Positions 7,151 to 16,736 of a DNA stretch of 48,955 nucleotides are shown in pieces (within the stretch, counting starts at the first letter, position 1; the number at the start of each line of letters is the position of its first letter). The DNA is taken from assembly GCA_021815805.1 (NCBI GenBank), contig JAKAZQ010000024.1, positions 1-48,955 of the forward strand. Reading direction: 5' to 3'. The stretch comes from Pseudomonadota bacterium. Its GTDB lineage: Bacteria > Pseudomonadota > Gammaproteobacteria > Burkholderiales > Burkholderiaceae_C. The position numbers were made by a program, and so were the translations under genes. The notes under the pieces were generated by a model. The model saw only the letters and a list, made by a program, of their open reading frames with translations, did not search any database and had not been told where the DNA came from.

Positions 7151-8392
7151 ATGGGCCAGGGACATCATCAGGTGCTGCTGATCGGGGGCGGCGCGGCCGG
7201 AATCACCGTGGCAGCGATTCTGCGCCGCCGCGCACCGGACATCGACGTGGCCATCGTCGAGCCCTCGGAGCAGCATTACTACCAGCCGGCGTTCACCTTG
7301 GTCGGGGCCGGCGTCTACCCGCTGGACAAGACGCGGCGGCCGGAGGCGCGTCTGATTCCGGCGGGCGTGCAGTGGGTGCGCGGCGCGGCCAGCCGCTTCG
7401 AGCCCGAGAGCAACACCGTCGTGCTGCAGGATGGCCGCGAGCTGCGCTATGACCACCTCGTGGTGTGCACCGGCGTGAAACTCGACTGGGACAAGATCGA
7501 GGGTCTGGCCGAGACCCTCGGGCGCAACGGAGTCTGCAGCAACTACTCGCCGCAGACCGTGGGCTATACGTGGGAATGCGTGCAGAACATCAAGGAAGGC
7601 GACAAGATCGTGTGCACGCAGCCGCCGATGCCGTTCAAGTGCCCCGGCGCGCCCCAGAAGATCGCCTACCTGATCGCCGACCGCCTGCGCCGACGCGGCA
7701 TGCTCGAGCGCTGCACGGTCGACTTCCACACCCATGCCCCGGCGATTTTCGGGGTGCCGTATTTCGCCCGCGCGCTGGACAAGGTGGCTGCCGACTACGG
7801 CATCGGCGTGCACGTGCAGCAGCAACTCGTCGCGGTCGACGGGCCGGCCCGCAGCGCCACCTTCGAGTTCGTCGGCGAGGCGCGCAAGGGCGAACGGCAT
7901 ACCGTGCCTTTCGACCTGCTGCACGTGTCGCCTCCGCAGAGTCCGCCGCAGGAAATCCGGCAGTCCCCGCTGGCCAACGCCGCGGGCTGGGTCGAGGTCG
8001 ACCAGAGCACGCTGCGCCATGTCCGCTACGACAACGTCCACGCCCTCGGCGACGTCGCGTCGACGCCGAATTCCAAGACCGCGGCGGCGGTGCGCAAGCA
8101 GGCGCCGGTGGTGGCCGAGGCGATTCTCGCCGCGATCGCCGGCACCTCGTCGTCGCGGGTGTACGACGGCTATGCGTCGTGCCCGCTGACCACCTCCCTG
8201 GACAAGGCCATCCTGGCCGAGTTCATCTACGGCGGCAAGGTCACGCCGACCCTGCCGCTGGTGCCGTCGAAGCAGCGCTGGATCAACTGGTGGATCAAGA
8301 TCACCGGCTTGCCGCTGATGTACTGGCATTACATGCTCAAGGGCCATGTGCGCTTTCCCGCGCACAACACGCGCTACAGCGAACCCGGTTGA
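7151..8392 (+). CDS. sqr: Sulfide:quinone oxidoreductase
   Basis: A membrane-associated flavoprotein that oxidises sulfide and passes electrons to quinone. The 413-residue product has an N-terminal FAD motif (GGGAAG, residues 12-17). Three cysteines occupy the SQR positions: Cys129 (GVCSNYS), Cys164 (FKCPGAPQK) and Cys344 (YASCPLTT). A second FAD contact is NVHALGDV (295-302). An amphipathic, Trp-rich C-terminus (residues 375-395) fits membrane attachment. ATG 7151 is preceded by AAGGGGAG. SQR is used for detoxification or for energy; no other sulfur-oxidation genes are visible here, so detoxification is possible. Confidence 0.9.
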   Translation: MGQGHHQVLLIGGGAAGITVAAILRRRAPDIDVAIVEPSEQHYYQPAFTLVGAGVYPLDKTRRPEARLIPAGVQWVRGAASRFEPESNTVVLQDGRELRYDHLVVCTGVKLDWDKIEGLAETLGRNGVCSNYSPQTVGYTWECVQNIKEGDKIVCTQPPMPFKCPGAPQKIAYLIADRLRRRGMLERCTVDFHTHAPAIFGVPYFARALDKVAADYGIGVHVQQQLVAVDGPARSATFEFVGEARKGERHTVPFDLLHVSPPQSPPQEIRQSPLANAAGWVEVDQSTLRHVRYDNVHALGDVASTPNSKTAAAVRKQAPVVAEAILAAIAGTSSSRVYDGYASCPLTTSLDKAILAEFIYGGKVTPTLPLVPSKQRWINWWIKITGLPLMYWHYMLKGHVRFPAHNTRYSEPG

Positions 8393-8400
8393 AGCAGGGC

Positions 8401-8427
8401 GGCAGCGTGCGCGTCGCGCACGCTGCC
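8401..8427. terminator. 12-bp hairpin between convergent genes
   Basis: GGCAGCGTGCGC (8401-8412) and GCGCACGCTGCC (8416-8427) form a perfect stem with a 3-base GTC loop, 8 bases after the sqr stop codon and 45 bases before the convergent permease stop. There is no U-run, so it is either a bidirectional hairpin-only terminator or a transcript-end stabiliser. Confidence 0.6.
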
Positions 8428-8471
8428 GGGTCGGCGCAGCCTGGGAGCGCTGCGCGTCCGCTCCCGGCCAG

Positions 8472-10131
8472 TCAGTCGTCGAAGGCGAGCCAGATCTCCT
8501 GCCGCGCCGCCGACGTGCGCCGGCGATGCCCCTGCGCGTGCTTGATGGCCATCCAGAGCTGGAAGCGGTGGCGCGCATCGTCCGGGCCGAGCAGATCCTC
8601 CGGGTTGACCGCGTCCGGCATCTCCGGGAGTCCGGCTCCGAGCCAGCCCAGGGTCAGCTCGACGCGATCCTCGGCCGCGCGAGCACCCAGGCGCAGCTCG
8701 CGCGCGCCGCGCTCGCGCAGCAGGTCGACCAGTTCCGGCAGCGACTGCTGCACGGCGCGTGCCGTCTGCGGCTTCAGGGCCCAGCTCGCCGCCAGGCTGT
8801 CGAACCAGTCATGCAGGCGCGACGGCGTCACCGCCTCGGCGCTCAGATCCAGCGTGGCGTTGCGCGCCACCAGCGGCAGCGTGAGCAGGTTGACGGCAAA
8901 GGCCACCAGCGCGCCGGCCGACAGCGGCGACGCCAGCGCCGGCAGGCCGACCGCGAAGGCCTTCGGCGCGACGGCGCTGACGATGCCGGCGCACAGGCCC
9001 AGCGCGACCACGAGCATGCGGCGTGTGTCGAGCATGCGCGCGGTGACCAGCTGGCTGCCCTGGGCCATGATGAAACCGGCCACGTAGAACAGCATCGCCG
9101 CCTTGATCGGCTCGGGCATCAGGATGGCCAGCGCGAGCACCTTGGGGCTCATCGCCACCACCAGCAGCATGGCCACTGCGGCCCAGGCGATGCGTCGCGC
9201 CAGCGTGCCGGTGGCCACCGAGATGCCGAGCGCGGCGGTCGCCGGTCCCGGGCACGCACCGCCGATCGCCCCGGCGCCCATCATGGCCAGCGCATTCGCG
9301 AGCAGGCCGCGCCGGATCGGCGCGGCGTCCGGGCGCGACCAATCGGCGTCGCTGCCGCGCTGCGCGACCACCAGGCTGCCGACCGCGGTGGCGTGGATCG
9401 CGATCAGGGGCACGAGGAAGGCCAGCAGCATCACCGGATGAAAGGCGTCGAAGCGCGGCAGCCACGGGCGAGGCCATGCCAGCCAGGCCTGTGCGGCGAG
9501 GATCGTCGCGCAGCCGTGCACCGTCTGGCCGGTCCACCACGCACGGGGCCATCCCACGGCGGCGCCGACCAGCACCGCGAAGGGGGCGAGGCGGGTGCGA
9601 CTCAGCGGCGTCGCGACCATCACGGCCAGGCTGATCGCCAGCACCTCGAGGGCCGCCGCGCCGGGCAGCGCCTTGGCGTGGTAGAGGCCGAGGCGCTGGG
9701 CGCCCAGCACGGCCAGCGCCACGCCGATCAGCATGACCACCACGCCCGCCACCTCGTTGGGCAGCACGACGCGCAGGCGCCGCACCAGCATGGCCGGCAG
9801 CAGGCTGACGAACCCGGCCAGCAGCAACAATCCGCCGGCCTCGGCGAAGCCCCCGCCCTGCACGCCGAGCAGCGCATAGGCGCCGAGATAGGTCGCGGTG
9901 TGCGTGCCGGGTACCGGGTACCCCGAGCCGACCGGTCCGCGGGGTCAGCAGCTGCGTGGCCTGCCACGCCAGCGACGCGAGGATCGAAAGGCTCAGGAAA
10001 CGTGCAGCCGAAGCAGGGTCGGCCCCAAGCAACCCGGCGATCGCCGTGGGGATGACGAAGTAGATCGACTGGATGGCCAGGTGCTGCAGCGCCAGCGCGA
10101 ACGCCACCGCGTAGGGCGGTCGCTGGTCCAT
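8472..10131 (-). pseudogene. NCS2-type (xanthine/uracil) permease with a frameshift
   Basis: A multi-helix transporter of the nucleobase:cation symporter-2 family is encoded in two frames. The N-terminal part starts at 10131 (MDQRPPYAVAFALALQHLA) and runs through a first helix pair. The frame is then lost at a run of four G (9941-9944, plus strand), and the family-like sequence GPVGSGYPVPGTHTATYLGAYALLG continues in the next frame to 8474. Removing one base of the run joins both parts. The upstream codon in the second frame is a TGA, so the second part cannot start earlier. A roughly 130-residue soluble C-terminal extension follows the helices. It may be a true pseudogene or a sequencing error. 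The substrate is unknown. Confidence 0.75.
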
Positions 10132-10191
10132 GGAGTAGACGAGCTGGGAGGGGCGGGTGACCCGACGGTCTTAGCTCCTGGAGAATTGTCC

Positions 10192-10266
10192 AAGCAGGGA
10201 GCTCACGGTGGCGTATCCCGATGTTTCGTCGAAGGATCGGCGAATCCTCCACGGGCAACCCTGCTT
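10192..10266. other. Potential structured leader upstream of the permease
   Basis: AAGCAGGG (10192-10199) pairs perfectly with CCCTGCTT (10259-10266), enclosing smaller stems: GTGG with CCAC, GGAT with ATCC around a CGGCGA loop, and CGATG with CGTCG around TTT. The last has a G-U pair when read on the plus strand and an A-C mismatch on the minus strand, so strand is uncertain. It lies about 60 bp before the permease start, where a riboswitch or other leader RNA could sit. It matches no riboswitch class that I recognise. Confidence 0.3.
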
Positions 10267-10378
10267 TTACCGCCAGATGCGGATAAATATTGCGAATACC
10301 GGGCGCATGCCGCCGCCGCGCTGCAAGCGCGGGCTCGGGCGGGCCATGCCGGTGCGCGACCCCGCGCCGGCGACCGGT

Positions 10379-11380
10379 TCAGCGCGCCGCCGGAATCGAG
10401 AAGCCGAACCAGCGCCCGCGCTGGCTGACATAGCCGACGACGAAAAACGCCAGGTAGCCCGACGTGGACCAGTCCGACACCGTATCGCCGTCGCGCAGGC
10501 GCACCGACCAGTCGTAGGACTTGCCGGGCGCCAGCGGGGTGGGCAGGCGATAGCGCGGCTCGCGCAGATTCTGGGCGTAGGCCACCAGCGGGCCGCGCTG
10601 GCTGCCGATGCCGAAGCTCAGCGAGCTCAGGCTGACCGATTCGTAGACCGCGACGTCATAGGTGATGCCGGCGCGATCCGAGGGCTTCCAGGCCAGCAGC
10701 GGGGTACGTGAATCCACCTGCGGGTGCCCGGAAGCGGAACCCGCCAGCAGCGGCTCGACGCCGTGTCGACCGAAGCCGCAAGGCAGGCCTGCGCGCGCCG
10801 AGCAGATCGGCCACACGTCGCGGTAGCTTCCCAGGCGAGCTTCGCGTTGCATCAGGGCGGTGTCGAACGGCACCGCCTGCGCTCCCGCCTGCGCCCCGCC
10901 GTCGGCCTGGCGCGCGGCGGGGTCGTCGCGCACGTCGAACCAGTAGCGGGACTTGTCGGAAAAGATGCGCAACTCGCCGATGTAGCGCGCATGCCCCGGC
11001 GGCGGAACCTGGAAGCGCACCCACAGGCGCCCGGTCAGGTTGTTGCGCCGGAATGCCGCGATCACGTAGTTGCCCGGCGGCAGCGACCAGGCGAAACTGC
11101 CGTCGCCCTTGATGCGATAGCCCTCCACCTGATCCCTGTCCAGCGAGCGCAAGGCGATGGCGATGCCGTCGGCGAACAGGCCGCTACCCCAGTGCTGCTG
11201 CTTGCCGTCGACGAAATAGGCGATGCGGCCGAACACCCGCGCGTCGCCGGCCTGTGCCGGCGCGGAGGTCGCGGCGCCGCGCCCCACCGGTGCCTGGGCG
11301 CAGCCGGTGAGGGCGTTTGCCGCCAGTACGACCAGGCCGGCCGCGAGCAGGCGGGGCAGGTATCGACGGGGGCGGCGCAT
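10379..11380 (-). CDS. Uncharacterised lipoprotein
   Basis: A 333-residue exported lipoprotein: an N-terminal MRRPRRYLPRLL, a hydrophobic segment and the lipobox LTGC (Cys27). Residues 47-135 look like a beta-rich, carboxypeptidase-regulatory or transthyretin-like fold (GDGSFAWSLPPGNYVIAAFR). The C-terminal part (PLLAWKPSDRAGITYDVAVYE, then PTPLAPGKSYDWSVRLRDGD) resembles fibronectin-type-III-like repeats, in which substrate or protein contacts are usual. No catalytic motif is evident. It is on the same strand as the cytochrome c and glp genes, separated by about 150 bp. The function is unknown. Confidence 0.75.
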   Translation of the reverse strand: MRRPRRYLPRLLAAGLVVLAANALTGCAQAPVGRGAATSAPAQAGDARVFGRIAYFVDGKQQHWGSGLFADGIAIALRSLDRDQVEGYRIKGDGSFAWSLPPGNYVIAAFRRNNLTGRLWVRFQVPPPGHARYIGELRIFSDKSRYWFDVRDDPAARQADGGAQAGAQAVPFDTALMQREARLGSYRDVWPICSARAGLPCGFGRHGVEPLLAGSASGHPQVDSRTPLLAWKPSDRAGITYDVAVYESVSLSSLSFGIGSQRGPLVAYAQNLREPRYRLPTPLAPGKSYDWSVRLRDGDTVSDWSTSGYLAFFVVGYVSQRGRWFGFSIPAAR

Positions 11381-11533
11381 GGCGGTACCTCGCGAACAGG
11401 TGGCCCGGCCCCTGCGCCGACGCCTGCATGCGCCCGCTGCAGAAGGCCGTTGGCTCGCAGCCTAGGTGCGGGCCCGCGTCGCGGGCCATGACCTGCGTCA
11501 GCTTGCGTGCCGCGTCGGCCCCGGACCGCCGTG

Positions 11534-11908
11534 TCAGGGTTTCGGCGCCGGTTGGTGCGCGGCCAGGCTCAGCACCCAGCGAGCCAGGTCGCCGGCCTGC
11601 GCCGGCGTGAGCACCTGTTGCGAACCCCCGTAAGCCGGCATCGGGATGATGCCCCAGGTCCCGCTGTGGCCGTTGAGGATCGCATTCTGCAGGGTCTGCA
11701 GCGCGCCCGGCTGGCCGCTGTAGCGCCGGGCGACCTCGGTATACGAGGGGCCGATCTTGCGCTGATTCACGGCGTGGCACGCCAGGCAGCCGGAGGCTCG
11801 GGCGAGCGAGAGCATGGCCGCCGCGTCGACGTCGGCGGCATGCGCGCCGCCGGCGCACAGCGCGAGGCACAGCAGCGCGGCGGCGCGCGGCATGGAGTTC
11901 GGAGTCAT
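11534..11908 (-). CDS. Small class I cytochrome c
   Basis: A periplasmic monohaem cytochrome c of 124 residues with a cleavable signal peptide (residues 1-24, ending GAHA-A). The haem motif is CLACH (41-45). The distal Met ligand is probably Met90 in IIPMPAYGG, and KIGPSYTEVARRY is typical of cytochrome c551/c552. Both ATG 11908 and ATG 11893 are possible starts; neither has a strong ribosome binding site, and the signal peptide fits either. It may carry electrons to an oxidase or from a periplasmic dehydrogenase. It follows glpK on the same strand with a 68-bp gap. Confidence 0.88.
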   Translation of the reverse strand: MTPNSMPRAAALLCLALCAGGAHAADVDAAAMLSLARASGCLACHAVNQRKIGPSYTEVARRYSGQPGALQTLQNAILNGHSGTWGIIPMPAYGGSQQVLTPAQAGDLARWVLSLAAHQPAPKP

Positions 11909-11976
11909 CGGGGGGAGGAGCAGGGCAGAGGGGATGGTTCGGATGCCGGCGCGCGCCGCGACCGGCACGCGCCAGC

Positions 11977-13512
11977 TTAGTCGAGCGGCGCGGCGTCGGC
12001 GCCCGTCGGCGCGTTGGCGGTCCAGTCGAGGGATCGCTGCACCGCGTCCTGCCAGCGGCCACGCAGTTGCTGGCGCCGCGCCTGCGGCATGCGCGGGCGC
12101 CAGCTGCGGCGGGCACGCCATAGCGCGCGCAGCGCGTCGGTGTCGCGCCAGAAGCCGGCGGCCAGGCCGGCCGCGCAGGCCGCGCCGAGCGCCGTCGTCT
12201 CGGCGCATTCGGGACACACCACCTCGGTGCCGACGATGTCGGCCTGGAACTGCATCAGCAGTTCGTTGGCGCTCATGCCGCCATCCACCCGCAACTGCTG
12301 CATGGCCATGCCGCTTTGGTGCTGCATCAACTCGGCCACCTCCTGCAACTGGTAGGCCGTCGCCTCGAGCGCCGCGCGCGCCACATGCCCGGCGGTGGCG
12401 TGGTGCGTCAGGCCGACCAGTACGCCGCGCGCGTCCGGGCGCCAGTGCGGGGCGAACAGGCCGGAGAAGGCGGGCACGAAGTACACGTCGCCGTTGTCGG
12501 GCACGCTGCGCGCCAGGGCCTCGACCTGCGACGACTCGGAGATCAGGCCGAGGTTGTCGCGCAGCCAGCGCACCAGCGAACCGCTGACGGCCACCGAGCC
12601 CTCGAGCGCGTAGCAGGCCGGCTGGCCGTCGAAGCGATAGGCCACGGTACTCAGCAGCCCGGCCGCGGAGTCGACCGGCGTGGTGCCGGTATGCATCAGC
12701 AGGAACGAGCCGGTGCCATGGGTGACCTTCGCCTGGCCGGGCGCGAAGCAGGCCTGGCCGATCAGCGCCGCCTGCTGGTCGCCCAGCAGCGCGCACAGTT
12801 GCACGCCGTCCAGCGCGCCGCCGCGGATGCGCGCGATGCGCTGCGCCGACGAGATCACGCGCGGCAGGCAGGCGGCGGGGATGTCGAGTTCGCGCAGGAT
12901 CGGCTCGTCCCACGCCAGGCGCCGGATGTCGAACAGGTTGGTGCGGCTGGCATTCGTCACGTCGGTGACGTGCACCCCGTCGGCCGCGCCGCCGCTGAGT
13001 TGCCAAGCCAGCCATGAGTCCATGGTGCCGAAAAGGACTTCGCCACGCGCCGCCGCGGCATGGGCCTGCGGCCAGGCCTGCAGCAGCCATTGCAGCTTGC
13101 AGGCCGAGAAGTAGTTGGCGGGCGGCAGCCCGGTGCGCGCGCGCCAGCCCTGCGCGCCGTGGCGCCGGACGATGTTCTGCACCAGATCGTCGGTTCGGCA
13201 ATCCTGCCACACCAGGGCATGGCCCAGCGGGCGTCCGCTGGCGCGCTCCCAGAGCAGCGTGGTCTCGCGCTGGTTGGCGATGCCCACGGCGGCCAGGTCG
13301 GCGCCGCGCAGCCCTGCCTCGCGCAGCGCCTGGGCCGCCAGATCCTGCACATTGCGCAGGATCTCCTCGGCATCGTGCTCGACCCATCCGGGCTGCGGGC
13401 AGATCTGGCGGTGTTCGCGCTGGGCCATCGCGACCACGCGGGCTTCGCGGTCGAACACCATGAAGCGCGAACTCGTCGTGCCCTGGTCGATGGCGCCCAC
13501 ATAGTCGCTCAT
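11977..13512 (-). CDS. glpK: Glycerol kinase
   Basis: Phosphorylates glycerol to sn-glycerol 3-phosphate in the cytoplasm. The 511-residue product has the usual FGGY-kinase length. It starts MSDYVGAIDQGTTSSRF (phosphate-1 motif DQGTTSSR). Further signatures are GIANQRETTLLW, ALVWQDCRT, GTGSFLLMHTG and the adenosine motif VDGGMSANELLMQFQADI. Its ATG overlaps the glpD stop codon (ATGA at 13509-13512), so the two are translationally coupled and the product feeds GlpD directly. No glycerol facilitator (glpF) or GlpR repressor gene is present nearby. Confidence 0.96.
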   Translation of the reverse strand: MSDYVGAIDQGTTSSRFMVFDREARVVAMAQREHRQICPQPGWVEHDAEEILRNVQDLAAQALREAGLRGADLAAVGIANQRETTLLWERASGRPLGHALVWQDCRTDDLVQNIVRRHGAQGWRARTGLPPANYFSACKLQWLLQAWPQAHAAAARGEVLFGTMDSWLAWQLSGGAADGVHVTDVTNASRTNLFDIRRLAWDEPILRELDIPAACLPRVISSAQRIARIRGGALDGVQLCALLGDQQAALIGQACFAPGQAKVTHGTGSFLLMHTGTTPVDSAAGLLSTVAYRFDGQPACYALEGSVAVSGSLVRWLRDNLGLISESSQVEALARSVPDNGDVYFVPAFSGLFAPHWRPDARGVLVGLTHHATAGHVARAALEATAYQLQEVAELMQHQSGMAMQQLRVDGGMSANELLMQFQADIVGTEVVCPECAETTALGAACAAGLAAGFWRDTDALRALWRARRSWRPRMPQARRQQLRGRWQDAVQRSLDWTANAPTGADAAPLD

Positions 13513-15071
13513 GCCGTATCTCCTGTGAGCGGCGCGCGAACATTGCGTGCAAACCAGGCCTCGATGGCGGCCGCGTGGCGTGGCGCCAGGTCCAGGCCGC
13601 ACTTGCTGCGGCGCCAGAGGAAGTCCTCGGGGCAGCGCGCCCATTCCTCTCGCACAGCGTACTGCAGCTCGGCTTCGAACACCCCGGGCACGACCTCGGC
13701 GCCGAGCGCGCCGGCGTTGCGTGCCGGGCCGGCCCAGTGCAGCAGCCGCGTGCCGTAGGCACGCGCGAGGCGATGCAGGGTGCTGCGATCCATCCACGCC
13801 ATGCGCAGGCGCAGCTGGTGTTCGAAGGCGTCGAAATCGTGCTGTCCCGCCTGCGTTCGGCCGAGCGCGGCGTGCAGGTCGCCGCCGGGCAGCGGCGGCG
13901 CCGCGGTCCAGTCGGCGGCGTGGCAGCCCAGATGCGCGGCGAGTCGCCCGGCGGCCTGTTCGGCGAGCAGGCGGTACGTGGTGAGCTTGCCGCCCCAGAC
14001 CTGCAGCAGCGGCGCTCCCGCGGCGGCATCGAACTCGAGGCGCCAGTCGCGCGTCACCGCCGAGGCGTCGGACGCGGCATCGTAGAGCAGCGGGCGCACC
14101 CCCGAGTAGGTCCAGACCACGTGGCGCGCATCCGGGCGCACGGCGAAGAATCGCCCGACGCTGGCGCACAGGTAGTCGATCTCCCACGGGAGGATCGCGG
14201 CATCGGCGGGGTCGCCCTGGTAGTCCTGCTCGGTCGTGCCGACCAGCACATGATGGGCTCCGAACGGCAGCACGAAAACCACGCGACGATCCGGGTTGGG
14301 CAGCAGGTAGGCATGCCGGATGTCGAACCAGCGGCGCAGCACGATGTGGCTGCCCTTGACCAGACGCAGGAGCGGCGCGCCCGTCGCGCCGGCGACGCCG
14401 GCGATGCCGGCGATGCGGTCGGCCCACGGGCCCGCGGCGTTGACCACGGCGCGGGCCCGCAACTCCTGTGCGCTGCCGCCGGGTCCGCGCAGCAGCGCCT
14501 GCCAGTGGGTCGGGCCGCGCTGCAGGCGTTCGAGGCGGGTGCGGGTGCGGATGTCCGCGCCGCGCTGCGCCGCGTCGATGGCGTTGAGCACGACCAGTCG
14601 CGCATCATCGACCCAGCCGTCGGAATACAGGAACGCGCGATGCCATTCGGGCCGCAGCGCGGCGCCGGCGGCATGCCGACGCAGGTCGATCAGGCTCGAC
14701 GCGGCGAGCCCGCCGCGCCGCGCCAGGTGGTCGTACAGCCAGAGGCCGGCGCGCATCAGCGGCAGCGGGCGCAGCATGCGATCGTGGGGCAGCACGAAGC
14801 GCAGCGGGTGGGCGATATGCGGTGCCGCGCGCAGCAGGACCTCGCGTTCCCGCAAGGCCTTGCGCACCAGCGCGAACTCGCCGAACTCGAGGTAGCGCAG
14901 CCCGCCGTGCAGCAGCTTGCTCGAGGCCGACGAGGTATGCGCCGCGAGATCGTGCTGTTCGCACAGCACTACGCGCAGGCCGCGTCCGGCGAGGTCGCGC
15001 GCAATGCCGCAACCGTTGATGCCGCCGCCCACGACCAGTACGTCGCAATCGCTTGCCGTGCTCGGGTTCAC
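13509..15071 (-). CDS. glpD: Aerobic glycerol-3-phosphate dehydrogenase
   Basis: An FAD-dependent membrane-associated enzyme that oxidises glycerol 3-phosphate to dihydroxyacetone phosphate with quinone as acceptor. The 520-residue product has the FAD motif VVGGGINGCGIARDLAGRG near residue 12, SSKLLHGGLRYLE, YSDGWVDDARLV, NAAGPWAD and VWGGKLTTYR, all hallmarks of GlpD. The start is GTG 15071, with GGAGGA about 8 bases upstream; there is no nearby ATG in frame. It is the first gene of the glpD-glpK unit. The reverse strand of the following binding-protein gene is also open in this frame, which explains an apparent much longer reading frame. Confidence 0.95.
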   Translation of the reverse strand: MNPSTASDCDVLVVGGGINGCGIARDLAGRGLRVVLCEQHDLAAHTSSASSKLLHGGLRYLEFGEFALVRKALREREVLLRAAPHIAHPLRFVLPHDRMLRPLPLMRAGLWLYDHLARRGGLAASSLIDLRRHAAGAALRPEWHRAFLYSDGWVDDARLVVLNAIDAAQRGADIRTRTRLERLQRGPTHWQALLRGPGGSAQELRARAVVNAAGPWADRIAGIAGVAGATGAPLLRLVKGSHIVLRRWFDIRHAYLLPNPDRRVVFVLPFGAHHVLVGTTEQDYQGDPADAAILPWEIDYLCASVGRFFAVRPDARHVVWTYSGVRPLLYDAASDASAVTRDWRLEFDAAAGAPLLQVWGGKLTTYRLLAEQAAGRLAAHLGCHAADWTAAPPLPGGDLHAALGRTQAGQHDFDAFEHQLRLRMAWMDRSTLHRLARAYGTRLLHWAGPARNAGALGAEVVPGVFEAELQYAVREEWARCPEDFLWRRSKCGLDLAPRHAAAIEAWFARNVRAPLTGDTA

Positions 15072-15362
15072 GCGCCAGGTCCTCCGTGGTCGGCCGGGCG
15101 ACCCGGCGCGACGCGGGTGCCTGGAAATATTCGGATGCAACCGCGGATGTCGGGATGCCGGCGGCAGCATATCGCGCCCGGCGTGGCTTGCAAGCGCGCT
15201 GCGCGGGCAGGTCGCCGAGTCCGGCGCACCATGGTTTTCCCGGGCGAAATGGTTCAAACGGATAACTAAACTCGGATGTATCGACGCGCGGGCCAGGCGC
15301 ATGGCCGAGGCTCGCGCCGGGGCTGTCGCAGCCCCGCGAACCCCTTCGACCAGAGGCTTGCC

Positions 15363-16682
15363 ATGACCCCGCACGATCCAGCCCACCCCAGCACACGCGA
15401 CCCCTCCACCCCGGGCCGACGCGGGTTTCTCGGCCTTGCCGGCGCCAGCGCGGCGGCGCTGGCCTGGCCGGCGGCGGCGCGCGCCGCCACGTCCGAGGTG
15501 CGCGTCGGGTTCATCAGTCCGCTGACCGGACCGCTCGCCGGGTTCGGGCAGACCGACCCGTTCATCGTGGATCTGGTGCGCCGCAAGACCGGCGGCCGCC
15601 TGCACGTGGCGGGCGCCAGCCGGCCGCTGCAGATCCTGGCGCGCGACAGCCAGTCGGATCCGGCGCGCGCCTCGCAACTGGCCAAGCAGCTCATCAACGA
15701 CCATGGGGTGAACCTGATGCTGGCCACCTCCACGCCCGAGGTGGTCAACCCTGTGGCCGACGCCTGCGAGGCGGCGGGCGTGCCCTGCCTGTCCACGGTC
15801 GATCCCTGGGAGTCGTGGTACTTCGGGCGTGGTGCCAAGCCGCGCGAGCCCTCGCCGTTCCACTGGACGTACCACTTTTCGTTCGGCGTCGCGCAGTTCG
15901 CGCGCATGTACCTGTCGATCTGGGGCCTGCTGCCGAGCAACAAGGTGGTGGGCGCGCTGTATCCGAACGACGCCGACGGCAACGCGCTGCGCGAGCACCT
16001 GGTGCCGCAGCTCGTGAAGGCCGGCTACAAGGTGATCGATCCCGGCGCCTACCAGGACGGAACCACGAACTTCTCGGCGCAGATCCAGAAGTTCCGCAGC
16101 GCCGGGGTGCAGATCCTCACCGGCGCGCCGCTGCCCAACGATTTCGCGGTGTTCCTGCGTCAGGCCGCGCAGCAGGGGCTGGCGCGCCAGCTGCGCATCG
16201 TCACGCCCGCGAAGGTCGGGCTGTTCCCGTCGGACGTGCAGGCGCTGGGCGGACTCGGGCATGGCATCACCACCGGCGCCTACTGGTCGCCGGCCTTTCC
16301 CTACGTGTCGCCCAGCACCGGGCTCGGCGGGCAGGCGCTGGCGAACGCGTACACCAAGTCCTCGGGCAAGCAGTGGACCCAGCAATTGGGCGGATCGCTG
16401 TCCCTGTTCGACGTCGGCCTCGCCGCACTGGCGCGCAGCGGCGCGCCGACCGATCGCCAGGCCGTGGTGAAGGCGATCCGCGAGCTCGATGTGGTCACGG
16501 TGGTCGGCCGCGTGAATTTCCGCGCCGGCCCGGTGCCGAATGTGGCCACCACGCCGCTGATCGGCGCGCAATGGCTGCCCGCTCCGGCGGGAAGCCGCTT
16601 TGCGCTGCGCTATCTCACGGTGGAGCACGCCGACGATCCGCAGGTGCGCATCCAGACGCATCTGCATCCCTACCACGTCTGA
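15363..16682 (+). CDS. Tat-exported ABC transporter substrate-binding protein (branched-chain amino acid type)
   Basis: A 439-residue periplasmic binding protein of the Leu/Ile/Val-binding type (periplasmic-binding family 6). The N-terminus has a twin-arginine signal, GRRGFLGLAGASAAALAWPAAARAA (Arg-Arg at 19-20), with cleavage near residue 42. The mature protein starts VRVGFISPLTGPLAGFG and contains ILARDSQSDPARASQLAKQLI, as in family 6 ligand-binding proteins. It is divergent from glpD; no permease or ATPase genes are adjacent, so it is an orphan component here. The ligand cannot be predicted, and may be an organic acid or amide rather than an amino acid. Confidence 0.88.
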   Translation: MTPHDPAHPSTRDPSTPGRRGFLGLAGASAAALAWPAAARAATSEVRVGFISPLTGPLAGFGQTDPFIVDLVRRKTGGRLHVAGASRPLQILARDSQSDPARASQLAKQLINDHGVNLMLATSTPEVVNPVADACEAAGVPCLSTVDPWESWYFGRGAKPREPSPFHWTYHFSFGVAQFARMYLSIWGLLPSNKVVGALYPNDADGNALREHLVPQLVKAGYKVIDPGAYQDGTTNFSAQIQKFRSAGVQILTGAPLPNDFAVFLRQAAQQGLARQLRIVTPAKVGLFPSDVQALGGLGHGITTGAYWSPAFPYVSPSTGLGGQALANAYTKSSGKQWTQQLGGSLSLFDVGLAALARSGAPTDRQAVVKAIRELDVVTVVGRVNFRAGPVPNVATTPLIGAQWLPAPAGSRFALRYLTVEHADDPQVRIQTHLHPYHV

Positions 16683-16736
16683 CGCTGCGGCCGCATGGCG
16701 CGAGCATCGCCTCGCGCCGCGGCCCGCAGACATGCC

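Noticed and set aside
10192..10266. A guanidine, c-di-GMP or TPP riboswitch
   Set aside because: The conserved sequence blocks of these classes are absent; only a general secondary structure can be claimed.
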